From Oehlia diaphana (taxonomy: Eukaryota > Glomeromycota > Glomeromycetes > Glomerales > Glomeraceae), in NCBI GenBank assembly GCA_003833135.1, contig QZLH01000037.1, positions 111,381 to 175,380 on the forward strand: 64,000 nt of DNA, read 5' to 3'. Positions 12,801 through 25,923 of the stretch are shown here, one piece after another. Every line of letters starts with the position of its first letter. The first letter of the stretch is position 1. The notes beneath the pieces were generated by a model. The model was not told the origin of the DNA and did no database searches. It was given only the letters and a program-made list of their open reading frames with translations. The translations under genes and the position numbers were made by a program.

Positions 12801-15800
12801 TAATTTTTTATATAATTTTCAAAAAAATAAATTTTTTTATAAAATTACGTATGCATTAAAATGGTAATTTGAATAGGTTAATAAATGTACCAAAAAAATG
12901 TAGAGTAACGAACCTTATATCAATCAACGCTACTTAAAAATATTAAACAATTCTATGGTGTCGTTTAAAAACACGTATAACAATATATAAAAGTGCGTAT
13001 ATTGATTGTTATATTGACGTGTCAGTAAACACATTTCTTATGTATATTGCTAATAATAATGATTCAAATTCATTTGCATGCTCATCATACGGCATTCTGG
13101 TATTCTGAACCTGACACTACAAGAAAAGCTAAGAAATGTCTAATATTTTTATTAAAAAAGAAATAATGAATAATTTAAAGAAAAAATCCCTCACTGAATT
13201 TCAATATGGCGGACATTCGGACATTTGTATCACCTTGTGTAGAATTACACTTCAGACTAATAAAATATGAAAAACGTACCATTTCCATATATAGATTTCT
13301 TTAGTAAATTTTTTGAAAACTTATTAAATACACGGAATTTATCTCTAAAAAACGTAACCAAAAGTACAAAACGTATCATTTCCTATTTTTCTATTATATT
13401 CTGTGATCCATTTAACCTTTTCAAAGCAACGGTCATGTGCTCAGGCTCTTTTTTTTCCAATTTCCATCATCATTTTTGATTTCACGTTGCAGAATACATT
13501 TCAAGAAATTTATAAACATGAATATCTCTTATATAAAACTTATCAGTATCAGGATTTTCACTGGTTCATCCTTTTATTATTTATTCTATAGGGGTCACGT
13601 TCTTTACATCATAATTTTTCACTTAAAGGTTTATTTCAATACGAACAATTTTTGATCTGCTGATTATTTCTGAAATTTATTTAGAATTTTAGAAATTTTT
13701 TTTGAATGAATTTTTTTTATACTTGTAAGTTACTAAAAAGGATACAACTTTTTTTTTTTAGCCATACTTTTTCCGATGCATTTTGATTGTTTACTACTCG
13801 TGACACTTGCGGAAGCTTTATTTAACTATAGTATGAAACAGAAATGAAAACTGTCAATGTGTTGATATTTAATATAATAAATCATTGACTTTTCCAGTTG
13901 GTTGTCCTCACAGAACATGATCTCGGATCAGGACTTACGTTCCGCGGCCCACTTTCTCAGTCCTCACCATCTTCTTCTACTCCTGTCTCTTTTCTCGCAT
14001 GTTATCTTTGACGCAGCATCTCCAATTGCTATCCGCTGAAAAGGAATGGATGCATAGAGCTTCGATTCAAGGTCCCGTTGGGACTTCTTATTTCTCGATT
14101 TTCTGTGGCGTCGAACGGTTCCTTTAAATATAGATTTATGTAAGGGCATTTTCCGACTATAGGGGTTTAGGGATATGCGGAAATTATATGATCTATTAAA
14201 GATTAAGTTACGTCAGCTTTAGTATTATTATTTTGGCTTAGAATTATGATACTTTTGTAATTTCAACAAAAGTTTTTGTGACAACTCATTATTTATATTA
14301 TAAAGTTTATGTATATTTTCTCGTATATTGTCGTGCATAAAATGTTTAAATGTTAAAAATATACTCAATTTTTTTTATAATAAAACGTCTATAATGTAAT
14401 TATGTAATTTGTTAATAAAATTTAACATTCAAAAACAGTCAGGAAGTTCCAATTCATCTTTCTTTCTGAATGAACGAAGGTTTGGATTGTTATACATCTC
14501 ACCTTCGTCTATCAAATATATAATATATATTAACAATGAAAAAAAAAAATATTATAAAGTAATTAATAAGAATTGTTTACGTACTATATCTTATGAAGAT
14601 TCATTGTTTGCTGTTGCATTGGTTCAATCTTATAATTAATTTGAATATCTAAAAGTAAATTAAGATCATATTTAATATTAATAAAATTACAATAAAAATC
14701 AACGCTTGCCATTTTTTGAGCTTCTTTTAAATATCTTGGATAACTTTTTACCGCTAACTAAATAATTTTTTAATTTAAGTTATTCATTCATTTGATTATT
14801 TTAATAAATATTTTTGAAATATTATTTTTCTACTACTAATGAAAATCATTGTGAAACGCTATAAAAAAAATTAACAATTTCATTAATTAATTTTTATAAA
14901 TTAAAATTATATAAGAATTTTGTTTAATTTATACAGTACCTTCTTGTTAAACGTATAAAATAATCGATTTATTTGACTTAAATTTTATTTTTTTTTTACA
15001 AAAAATATTTTAAAAATCTTTCAATACTCGAAAAAATTCTTGCAAGAACTTTTTTTTTTGAAATTTTTCACTTTTAAAAAAATGAATCCAATTACGGTTG
15101 TCATTAACCCACCTACTACTGAAGTTACGAGTCGTCCAGAAGAAAAATTACAAAAATGTACTATCATGTAATAAACTGAAAGTTTTAATCCGATAAATGG
15201 ACCGGTTTTTAATAAGAGAAAAGAGTTCTTATAGTGCGATTCGTATTATATAGCATTTAGTTCTCGATCAAAAAAAAAAAAAAATATTGTAAGGAAATAG
15301 TTTATGTTATTTGTACAAAGTTAGCTTGGAAATTATTCCCAAAATACGCAAAGAATATATGAAATAACAAACAAAACCGCATACATGTATGCCGCTGATT
15401 TTTTTTTTTTTTTTTTGAATGTTAGCAGGTGATACTTTAGTATATCTCAATGTATAATTAATTACATTTGAAATCAATAGAATATTGTTTCATCTAATGC
15501 ATATATTTCATTTACCTTATACATAAATTTTAATTACATAAATTCTAATTACTATGTATATTCATCTTTATCAAATTTAAATTCTCAGATTTCAAAGATG
15601 TAGAAAAAGGAAAGTCAGTCAAAAAAATTAGAACGGATCATCCGAACGAATGAAAATTCCATCCGACTAGATTTATTTGTTTTATTAGCGTACGAGCGGT
15701 TATATTTTAAGATCCATGATATGAATAATTTATTGTTTTATTTTAAGTTTCACCTTTTACACATAAACTAAATATCATTTCTATTACAATTTTAATAAAG

Positions 15801-16246
15801 AATTTGTCCGTTTTGACGCAGCGTTGCAGTGCCCTTGTTATATAAACATATTATCACCATAATACGTGAGTTGTGATCTGTTCGCTCTAATCCATCACGG
15901 ATAAAGATTATAACCGAACCAGTTATGTTATAAATCTGTTAACTAACCAGTTAAATTAGCTTAAATCACATTTTCCTATAGTAATTTTCTTTGGTATGGG
16001 AATTTATTTTGATCAGTACATGTAACTTATTTTATGTATTTGTGTATTGTCAGCTTGACGAAAACTTTTGTTTTCTTCTTTCCTTTAGTTTTACGCAATT
16101 TCCTAAAAAATGACACAAAAATAATCAGTAGGAATAACTGAACGTGAATGTATTAGGATGTATTATGAAAATAGCAAACCAATAAAAAATAAATTGTACT
16201 TTGCGGCGGATTTTAAAATTTAACACTGGAAAAATTGGTTAGGTAA
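12801..16246. other. Spacer without supportable genes
   Basis: Mostly AT-rich. A less AT-rich segment at about 13900-14170 gives only short conflicting open frames and no recognisable protein. No RNA gene or repeat could be supported. Confidence 0.5.
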
Positions 16247-16548
16247 GTCCACACAAATTCGAATTTTCGGTTCACTTCACCCGGCTTTTTCAAATTTCAA
16301 TAAAAAAAAGTTTATATAAAAAAAATTTATCACGTGATCGGGATGTAATTTTATTGGTGGTAAGTTTATCCCGCGGCTGAGAACTTCTAGAGCGAAAATA
16401 AATTCCTCCCTTTTAAAAGTCAACCAATCAATCAAATGTCGCGATTTTATATATAAACTTTTTTTACTAATAAACAATAAACCCCGGGTCCCCGGGTCGA
16501 TTTTAAATTTCAATGTTACGTGAACCGAAAAATTGAATTTGTGTGGCC
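16247..16548. mobile_element. MITE copy 1 (PIF/Harbinger-like)
   Basis: A 302-bp non-coding element with terminal inverted repeats of about 30 bp: left G(T)CCACACAAATTC...TTTTCGGTTCAC, right GTGAACCGAAAAATTGAATT followed by TGTGTGGCC. It is flanked by direct TAA (16244-16246 and 16549-16551), the 3-bp TWA target duplication typical of PIF/Harbinger elements. A second diverged copy lies at 26819-27129. The short minus-strand open frame across it is not a gene. Confidence 0.85.
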
Positions 16549-16551
16549 TAA

Positions 16552-17735
16552 TGGGAAAATTGGTTAGACGCAAGATTTGGGGTACAAAAAAATTTTTTTA
16601 GAGCTCATCACTAATTAAGTTGAGAAATTTGGTGACTAAAAACTCTGTCAAATATTTACTTAATTTGACATGAGGACAAATTTTGGGGTATTTCATAAAT
16701 CCGCCATGATGAATTAATTGAATTATTCAATCAAACTAGCTTATCTGCCTTATCATACTGGTTAAATAGTTTATAAACAGCAAAAAAAATACTAGGTGCT
16801 CAAATTTAAAGAAACTAGCAAGATTGATTTAGGTATAAGAATTGGACAATTTACTTATATAAATAATATTCATGAAAACGTGTATTTATGCAAAGGTGAT
16901 TTATTCTACAACATGAATATGAAAGACGGAATACTCGAATTATTAATTTTTTTTTTTTACATACGAAGTTAAATTTTAGAAATGAAAAATTTTAATATCG
17001 TGCTTAATACTGGTGTAGTGCTATAGAAAAAAAAACGATAATCTAATTCGAACTGTCCCTGATTAAAGACGAACTAGCCCGACGGACCGTCATGCGAGTT
17101 AATGACCCCGCCTTCGGAGCACTATTTAGCTAACACTTTCTTAATTTAAAACGTCTCTAGGTTATAATAGCATGACTTTATATATACAATCCTAACATTC
17201 ACAATCCTGACAAATCATAATCCTGAAGATTTAAAATCCTGATACTGAAACTCATTATTCTTTTTTTTTTTTATTTTTTTTTAGATGCAATAATTTTACA
17301 TTACTTTATTCATATATGATGAAAATTTTTAAATGAAAATGGTAATTCGTATATGTTTTTCATAATAATAATATCAATTAATCCTTTTTTAGGATTCGAT
17401 TTTTTATTATAATTACCTTTTTTTTTTGAAGACGGACTTAAGATTCTTTTATACGAATCATAGATTTGCATCTTGCGCCGGAAAAACTTGAAATTACTGA
17501 TCTTTTCTTTTTTAGTAACTCCAGTACCTATTTCAGGTTTTTGTTATCCAGAACATGTGAAATATGTATTGGAAAACATTACTTTTCCCACAGGAAACTC
17601 CATTTTCTCGGTTTAGAGAAAATAGAAAGCGGTTATCGTAAATTATTGGTTTTTTTCTTTCCTAAACCATTATAAGCCATACTAAGCATTAAAAGAATAA
17701 ACTTATTACTTTAAATTGTTATTTATTTATTTACA
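16552..17735. other. Spacer upstream of helicase copy B
   Basis: AT-rich, with no coding signal. It must contain the copy B promoter, but I see no convincing TATA box in the last 100 bases; T-rich stretches at 17400-17420 and 17500-17515 are the only notable feature. Confidence 0.5.
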
Positions 17736-20250
17736 ATGATGATTATTCTTGATGATGACGACACAGAACAGAAATGGGATGACTTGTTGAAACAGTGTCT
17801 CTATGCGTCAGATTCGGATTTGGATGAGTTTCTTGTCAAACTATCAGTTTCTTTTGATATTTATCTACCGAAACTTCAAACCTTTACTTCCTACCTTTGT
17901 GATAAATATTTACAGGTCGCTCCAAACATCAATTTAAGATGGAATATCTTGCTTGCTAAATTCATCTCACGTTTAATTACCGATGTAATCCAGGAAAACC
18001 TGCAAAAATCTGATATTTTTGGCTTTAGTGAACTCCTTCATAACTCCATTGAGCTTCTCTGGTGGGCTGGTGGTAAAGAAAATAAAAAAACAAAACCACT
18101 CTTTAAAATAATTATAAGCATCTTCAGTACGATCATGGAAGTTAATATCTTAGAGGTTTTGATATCGGAAAAATATGGTTTTCGTTGTCTTAAGCGTATA
18201 TTATTCGACTTTAATATGATTAATCAGATTGAGCAGTTAGAGTCGTTGCTCAAGGCGGTAGACGCAGTTGCTGCTCTTGTGGAAAAATGTCCTGAGCATA
18301 TAAATGACTTATCATTGTTAGAGGGATACAAGGCTTGCACTGCGCTATTGGAAACTCTAAGAAATTGCAGGGCTGATAATAAAAACAACTTGATTCCATT
18401 ATTATCCATTAGAGATCAACAGCACCTCGCATTATTGGAGATGAAGATGCCTCAAAAGTTATCAGATTTACCTCGCTTTTTAACAGCTCTTGAACAACGG
18501 AAAATAGAGTCATTCCGGGTAATAATTTTTTATTTGTTTAATTAAATTAGTCTTTTTTATCACACAAATTCTTTACAAATTGCAAAACTTATTTAACTTT
18601 ACTTAGGATTTAATAAGAGGCTTTCCATGTATAAGTTGTCACAAGCAAGCACTTAATCATACTTTTCCTAATAAATTCTTTACGGAATATGAATCAGCGC
18701 CATCAGAGTGCTTTCGTCTTCCATTTGAATTCAATGAAGACGATAAGCTTGGACCATGGGATATCTTGCTGAGCGAGGACACAATAAAAGACCTGCAACA
18801 ATTGGAATCAACACCCGAAATAATTAGGATAATTATGAAGAAACTTGGACAGATATCATCTGGAGAATGGGACAAACATGAATTGCGATGTATAGCAGTG
18901 CGAACTAGTGATAAAGTGCATGTACATAGTACTATTCCTGTTTATGAGGTGGTACTTCCCAATAATGGTCTGAAAATTCTTTGGCAGGTTGATTATGGAT
19001 TTACTATTCGTAGCAATTCACTTACACAACTTGTTAAGATTTGGGCTGTCACTGATAATCAGGAACAAATTAACAAAATATTGAAAAATCTTTCAATAGT
19101 TCATCAAGTATATACTCCGAATCAGAGATATTGGTGTACGAAAAAAAACATTGAAGATAATATAATTTTACCAACGAGTCTTGAAGTATGTACAGAAACT
19201 TTTAAAGATAGAATGTATAGTTTAAGAACAGATGATGAGTTGTTAATGATTCATGGGATGATTGTTACAAATAAGTTTGTTCCATTATCAACGGTAAAGT
19301 ATATACGGACGATATATAATATAAATAATTAATTAGAATGTATTTTAATAGATGATATTCTTTTAGAATTTGTATAAGTCACTCGTCTTGGGTGGTCTTA
19401 ATTTTACTTTCCAGGTATCCAAGAATGAGTATGAAATTATTAACTGTCCTACGTCAGCGATTGTTGTTGGTCGATCAGGTTAGTAGAAATGCTGTAACAC
19501 TTACTATTTAGTATATTTTGCAATTTTACCACAATATTCTATAAAATTTAGGGACTGGCAAGACTACATGCATCGTGTTTAGACAGCTCGCTTCATACCT
19601 AAACAGCCAACTCTACAAAACGCCATCTTTATATGACAATAACAGAAATTTTTATAAAAGGCAAATCTTTATTACAGTAAGCCCAACTTTTCGTTATCGG
19701 GTGAAGAAACATTTTTACACATTGCGAGACTCCGCTGTGCTTTCTAGGAAAAAGATGACTAAGAAACAATTTCACGAATATAGAAAAAAGAAAGAGGAAG
19801 AAGGCGCTTCCGCTCCAATAATGCACGAAGAGAGAGACGAGGAGAAAGAATTAAATAGTATTCCAGACACATTCAATCATCTGAAGCTGACAGATGACAA
19901 ATTTCCTTTGTTTATTACTTTCGATAAGTTTGTTAAAATGCTTCAGGGAACTTATTGTATTAATAATCAGGACCTGACCATAAAAAAAAAGTCGAATGCG
20001 GATAATAATGATTCATATATTAAAAATAATAATCGAAAATCCTCTTTCATCAATATAGAAGACAAGAACTTTGTAAATTACAAGGCCTTTCGGAAAAGGT
20101 ATTGGCCTTCACTTAGTGATTATTGTAAGAAAAAATTTGAATGTGAGTTGGTTTACTCTGAATTTTCTATTATTAAGGTACGAAATTAATAGTTTATATA
20201 TATAAATTCATTATACTGTAACTATTATCTAAATAATAATTTCTCTTTTT

Positions 20251-20282
<32 letters not shown>

Positions 20283-23200
20283 TTAAGGGTACAAATCCCG
20301 AAGTAGATTTTTTATCAAGAGAGGAATACAGAGACGTCAGTGCCAAAAAGTATCCAGTATTTCTCTACAATCGGGAACAGATTTATGATTTATTTGAGCA
20401 TTATGAAAAGATGAAGGCGCGAAATAATGAATATGATTCGATGGATCGGTAAGATCAAATCGCGTAATTCTTCAGTTTTTAAGAAAAATTTTTTTTAATA
20501 TTATTTGAATCTTTTTGCAGAACGTTAGCAATCCTTCGTTATGCCGAAAAAAAAGCATTGGGTAGCCTACATATTCATGAAGTATATATTGATGAATGCC
20601 AAGACAATCATATTGTGGACTTAGCACTTATCCTAAAGGTTTTTGATCGTGCTAGTAGCATTTTTTTAGCCGGAGATATAGCTCAATGTATTGCTAAAGG
20701 GTCTTCTTTCAGATTTCAAGGTATTTATTTGAAATTTTTTTTTTATTTTCTTAATAATTTATAAATTTTTTTGAAAATATAGATTTAAAAGACTTGATGT
20801 ATAAATGGGAACATACTCGGGTACCAACCAAAAATCATAACGTTATAAAACCGAAACAATTTCATCTGGATATTAATTATCGATCTCACGATGGAATTCT
20901 TCAACTTGCTGCTTCAGTAGTTGATCTAATTCATCACTTTTTCCCTAATTCTATTGATAAACTGCCACGTGAACGTGCTGAGATCGGCGGTCCACTGCCT
21001 ATTATCTTTAATGGATTTCAAGAGGAACATTTTAAAGTCTTCTCCACGACTGATAAAGAACAAAATTCATTTATCGAATTTGGTGCTTATCAGGTGATTA
21101 TTGTACGTGATGATGATGCCAAATTACGTTTGAAGGAACTAATCGGTGGAGGTGCTATGGTGATGACCGTGTATGATGCAAAGGGTATGGAATTTAACGA
21201 TGTGCTTCTATATAATTTCTTTACTGATTCACCTGCGCTTCGAAAGGTATTATATCACATACTAATTATCTTAAGCCGTGTGAAATCATTTTTAATTATT
21301 ATTTTTTATTTTTTTAGTGGCGAGTAATTCTTTCTGTTTGTAAGGACAATTCTGAGAGTGTTCCGACCTTTTCGCCCGAGAAACATTACATTCTTTCTTC
21401 GGAACTCAAACATCTATATGTCGCAGTAACCAGAGCTAAGCAGCATCTCTGGATATGTGATGTAAATACTGAATATGGTATGCCAATTCGAAAGTATTGG
21501 GGCGGGCTAGTCAAAGAAGGTCAAAGTATGGATGAAATTATTCTTTCTACTTTGGCTAAGAAGAGTGATTCGCGTGAATGGAATAAACAAGGAATAGAAT
21601 TCTTCGAAAATCGACAATATGAACAGGTAAAATAAAATTTTGAGATATTGAGTACCGTAGTTAACTAATAAATTAAATTGAATTGTTACTTTTAGGCTAT
21701 TTTTTGCTTTGAAAAGAGTGGAAATGAGGAGAGCCGCAAACTAGCAAATGCATATTATCTTCGAGAGATTGCTAAGGATTCTATAAATGACTCAAATGAT
21801 GATGATATAAAATCTAAATTTATTAGTGCTGCTATAGCCTTTAATGAGTGTTCTCGTCCAACTCAGGCGGCGTTATGCTATCGGGTAATATATTTGTTTA
21901 TAATAACATTTTTATTGACTTTAAGCTGATATTTAAATTTGCAAAAATTCTAGGACGTTAGTATGTATAAAGAAGCCGGTGATGTTTATGTCGAACATGG
22001 TATGTTCGAATTTGCTGCGCGCAATTATGTTAAGGACAATTTGTGGTACAAAGCGGGTGAATGTTTTGAAAAGGCAAAAAAGTATGATGATGCTGCTATT
22101 GCCTTTAAAGATGGTCGCCTTTATGAAATTGCAGCCGATTTTATACTGAAGTGAGCCCAGTTTCATTTCACTATTGAATGAATTTTTAAATAATGATGCA
22201 ATCTAACATTAATTATTGTAAATAGATACAAACAAGAAATTAAAAACAAGACATATCGTCATGTTGCTCGTCAAATTAAAGACCATTATCATTCTAGGGC
22301 CATTTCATATGGTGAATATGATGAGGCTGTTGATATGTATAAAAGATTAATTGATGATAATAATGAAGACGATATTAGCGAAACATTAGAATTGATCTTA
22401 TATATATGTAGAATTGATTTACTGAAAGAAACAATAACATATATTACGAGACCTAGTACTTTTCGAAAATATTTTTCCAAGGCGAAAGAGTTTATCATGG
22501 AATTTGAATCACGATTGATAAGGAAATCTGATAAATGGAATGTTTTAATAGAAGAGTTTAATTTATATTCAGCTTACTTAGATAAGAATTTCAATAAGAT
22601 TTACGATTGTACAAAATTTTTCAAGAGTCGTAAAGAGCTTGCTACCAAGTTTCATGCAGTAAACATATGGCTGCAGCTCCTTACACAATTATCTGATATT
22701 CAGGACAAACACCATCATGAACGACTGGAAAATCTACAATGGATGTGTGAATTAGTCTTTTCTTTTATAAAGACTATCAATAACAGAAAGAACAATCAAA
22801 CCAAAAAGGATATTGAAGACATTTTCTGTATAAAAGAGATTAACCCACAAATACGGCAAATTCCATTTGGCAATCCACTTCTACATATTATTAATAAAAT
22901 GAATCAAAGCAAGATAGCGGACAGAGAAGAAACCATGAACGATCAGCACTTTTATAATGCGAGTGAAGTACACCAAAGAATTTTAAAATGTCTTGTCCCA
23001 CACATTTTTGAGCATGTCCAAAATGCCGACCAGAAGGGTAGAGTTATTCCAGATATAAGTTATCAAATTTGTTGTTGTGAAAGTTCGGGTTGCCGGCGAC
23101 ATCATGTGAAACCAACACCATCAATTCTGTATCAACGTTTGACATTGGTCTGTCTCCAATACACTGTAATGATAGAGTTTAACATAAATGTATTAAAAGA

Positions 23201-25025
23201 TCATCGCCTTCTTAGTGACAAACAAATTGAAAAAATTCGTAACTTACAAGAATGGTGGGCTGAAAGATTAGTTAAAATTCATATTCGCTATCAATCACCA
23301 CAGACAAGTTGTTCGGAGATCACTTACATGGTATTTGCTAAATTGCCTGAACATATATGTAAAATATTTATCGATTATTTTCGCAAGACATGGTTAATTA
23401 ATTCTAAGAATATTAATAACTTTGAAGTTATATTGAAATGTATGTTTATTTTTCAGCAACTACAAGACAGATATGGTATTAATAAGCTCAATTTGGAGAT
23501 GACAAAAACAAAATTTATTTCACATTCTAACGATTTACCTATTGGTTTTGAGTATTACAAAGGGCATAACAAAGCAATACCAGTTGGAAATCGACTTTCA
23601 TCATTCTTTTTCCATCTTTATTTCAATAATGTGATCAGTGCTATTTCGAATATAAAAGTATTTATCCAATATGCTATTGATAACGCTCAGCTGGTTAATC
23701 TTGTTACATCCGATGCTTTCAACGATCTTCTATTTCTTATAGAGTTTACTACATCTCTAGTTTTTACAATTAAACCTGGTTATTGTGATTTTTGTATTCC
23801 TCGAGCATATCTGATTAATTATTTTGAGGCGTTCACTGCAGAACCGCTTATTTCAAATAATCGACATAATTATGAAAAAGAGAATTATCTAGACGTGATC
23901 AAGAATTCGTTTGATCAAGCCCAACAACTTCTTAATCTACTAATTCATGAAGAACAAATTTATTTATCAATTATTCTTCGACTAGTACGTCTTTTGGTAC
24001 TCATTGGTCTAAATGAACCAAATTTCGCAACAAAAGTCATTATTTTCTTCAAATACTTGAATCGCAGAGTTATTTCTACAAAAATTAAAAAATATTTAGA
24101 AAAGAAATCTATGGAGCAACTTACAAATCTTCTATATAATGATCTTAAGGAAACAGGTTTTGATTCTCTAGTTATCGTTCACTATTATGTGGGACATACA
24201 AAAGTATTGTCGAAATTTTCTAATTTAGAAGAAAATGGTATTAAGAAGCTTAGATATAAATCTATTAAAGAATTCCATTCTGCTCTCCGGCAAATTAAAT
24301 CATCAGTAAATAATCAGGAAAAAGTTACAACTGTGAATAATCTTCAAATTTGGTATAATAAGATTAGTGATATTAAATCTCAAAAAGCAATCATAAAAAT
24401 ACAAGACTGGTTTCGACGAGTTCATAAACGAGTTAAATCACGTCAACCTAATTATGACCCAGTTCCGAATAAGATTTACAATGATGTGATGATTTTCAGT
24501 AAAGTTATTGCAAAAGAAATAAATAAAGAATCAGTGTCCAAGTATAATATTTTATTGAGAGGCCAGACAGTAGATGTGGTTGTGGAGCTGATTAGCTTAT
24601 ATAAGCGTGTAAAAACGTTTATTACTAATTGCACTCAAGATACAAACAAAAGTAACCACCGTTTAAAATTAGAAGATGAACTAAGGTTTGTTAACATTTA
24701 GAACTTTATAATGATTTTTTTCTTATCTAATTTTAATGAAAATTTTAAATTTAGGAATTGCCATTATGAGAAAGTTATACAGGCGATGAGATCATTATCA
24801 ATAACTGAAAACTCAGCAAAACATAAAGAAGTAGATATTGAATGGTTGAAAAATGAATTGCAGCAAGCAAAGGATATCATCAATCAGATCCAGAAATGGG
24901 TAGGAAAATACAAGGCTGAAATTAATCCTTCTTACAACAACAATACTTCCCATCAAGTGGCAAGCTCATCTGGCTCTGCATCAGTCAGTAAGTCAGAACG
25001 TGAAGATGATTGGATAGTCCATTGA
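17736..25025 (+). CDS. TRANK1-like SF1 helicase, copy B (complete)
   Basis: Exons 17736-18518, 18607-19293, 19367-19478, 19552-20177, 20288-20448, 20521-20720, 20783-21246, 21318-21626, 21696-21884, 21954-22150, 22226-24685 and 24755-25025 sum to 6459 nt, 2152 codons plus stop, with consistent phases and GT-AG ends. Helical N-terminal domain (1-490); UvrD/TRANK1-type SF1 helicase core: GRSGTGKTT (Lys531), YIDECQD (Asp814, Glu815), AGDIAQ (841-845), NYRSH (888-892), AKGMEFNDV (989-997), VAVTRAK (1046-1052, Arg1050). TPR-like helices occupy about 1115-1280. A Cys/His cluster (C1525-1527, C1532, H1535, H1536) and one IQ-like motif near 1966 follow. Start: first in-frame ATG of the open stretch. 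All six core motifs are intact, so ATPase/helicase activity is plausible. Function in these fungi is not known. It is a tandem paralogue of copy A, about 11 kb away in the same orientation. Confidence 0.86.
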
Positions 25026-25923
25026 AAGATATCAATTTTAAAGCTTAACTGGAGCGAAAAGAAATTGATTAGTTTAACCAAACATCATAATATTTATCCT
25101 TTTATAACTTATGGTTCGTTTTAATTACTCTGTTTTTCTTTAATGAGATTTTTATTATTCAAGTTTTTTGGTCATTAAGAAAAAATTAAGTTAATCCAGA
25201 CACACAATTTCTTTCAAAAATTTATCTGCTGTTTTTTAATCACGTAAATGTAAAATAGAAACTAAGAAAATTTTATTTTCTTTAATTAAATATTAAATTA
25301 TTAAGTAAAATTTTGATCATTGTTAATTATTCTTTGAATTGACTGGAGAATTTCGATAATATTTAAAACTTGTATTATTTTTGACCGAATACTATTCGTT
25401 CGTGTTTACATTGTATCTGATTTTAAAACTCGGTATCTTACAATTAAAATTGTATTTTAACAAAAATAAATCTCGGTCTGTTAATTTAAAATTATTCCGT
25501 CATCAATAATTTAATATATTATTAGAATATTCAGTATTGCAAGTTTTAACAAGTTATTTACGAAAAGAAATGATAACCAATAATAAATATCGATGGTTAA
25601 TTAAAAACTTTGCTGGAAGTCAATTAACAGGGTAACTAGCGAATTTTTAATTCTTGTATGTGCAAAAAATTATTATAGTAACCGGATCATTATAAACTAT
25701 ACAATTTCAAAGGGACAAGCGAAAATAGGACAAAGAAATTGACAAAGAAAATATTTGATTTAATTATAAAATTTAAAGCATTTGCTTTTGATATTTAATA
25801 AAGTTGATTTTTTAAATTCTAAATTTATTCGCGTTTAATGGCATATCTCACGTGACTAATAATACTATATTTCCAGGAATTATATTCAATACGTTAAAAT
25901 TCTAAAAGTATTAATGTAACATT
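25026..25923. other. Intergenic, convergent 3' ends
   Basis: Short AT-rich spacer between the 3' end of helicase copy B and the 3' end of the minus-strand pseudogene. Nothing further is seen. Confidence 0.6.

Noticed and set aside
13267..13655. Overlapping 60-72-codon open frames
   Set aside because: Phe/Ile/Lys-rich translations of AT-rich DNA in three frames at once.
16277..16573. 98-codon minus-strand open frame
   Set aside because: It coincides with the MITE; the reading comes from the element's own sequence and the second copy does not keep it open.
17040..17120. Possible tRNA-like GC-rich patch
   Set aside because: No A-box/B-box pair and no cloverleaf could be drawn.
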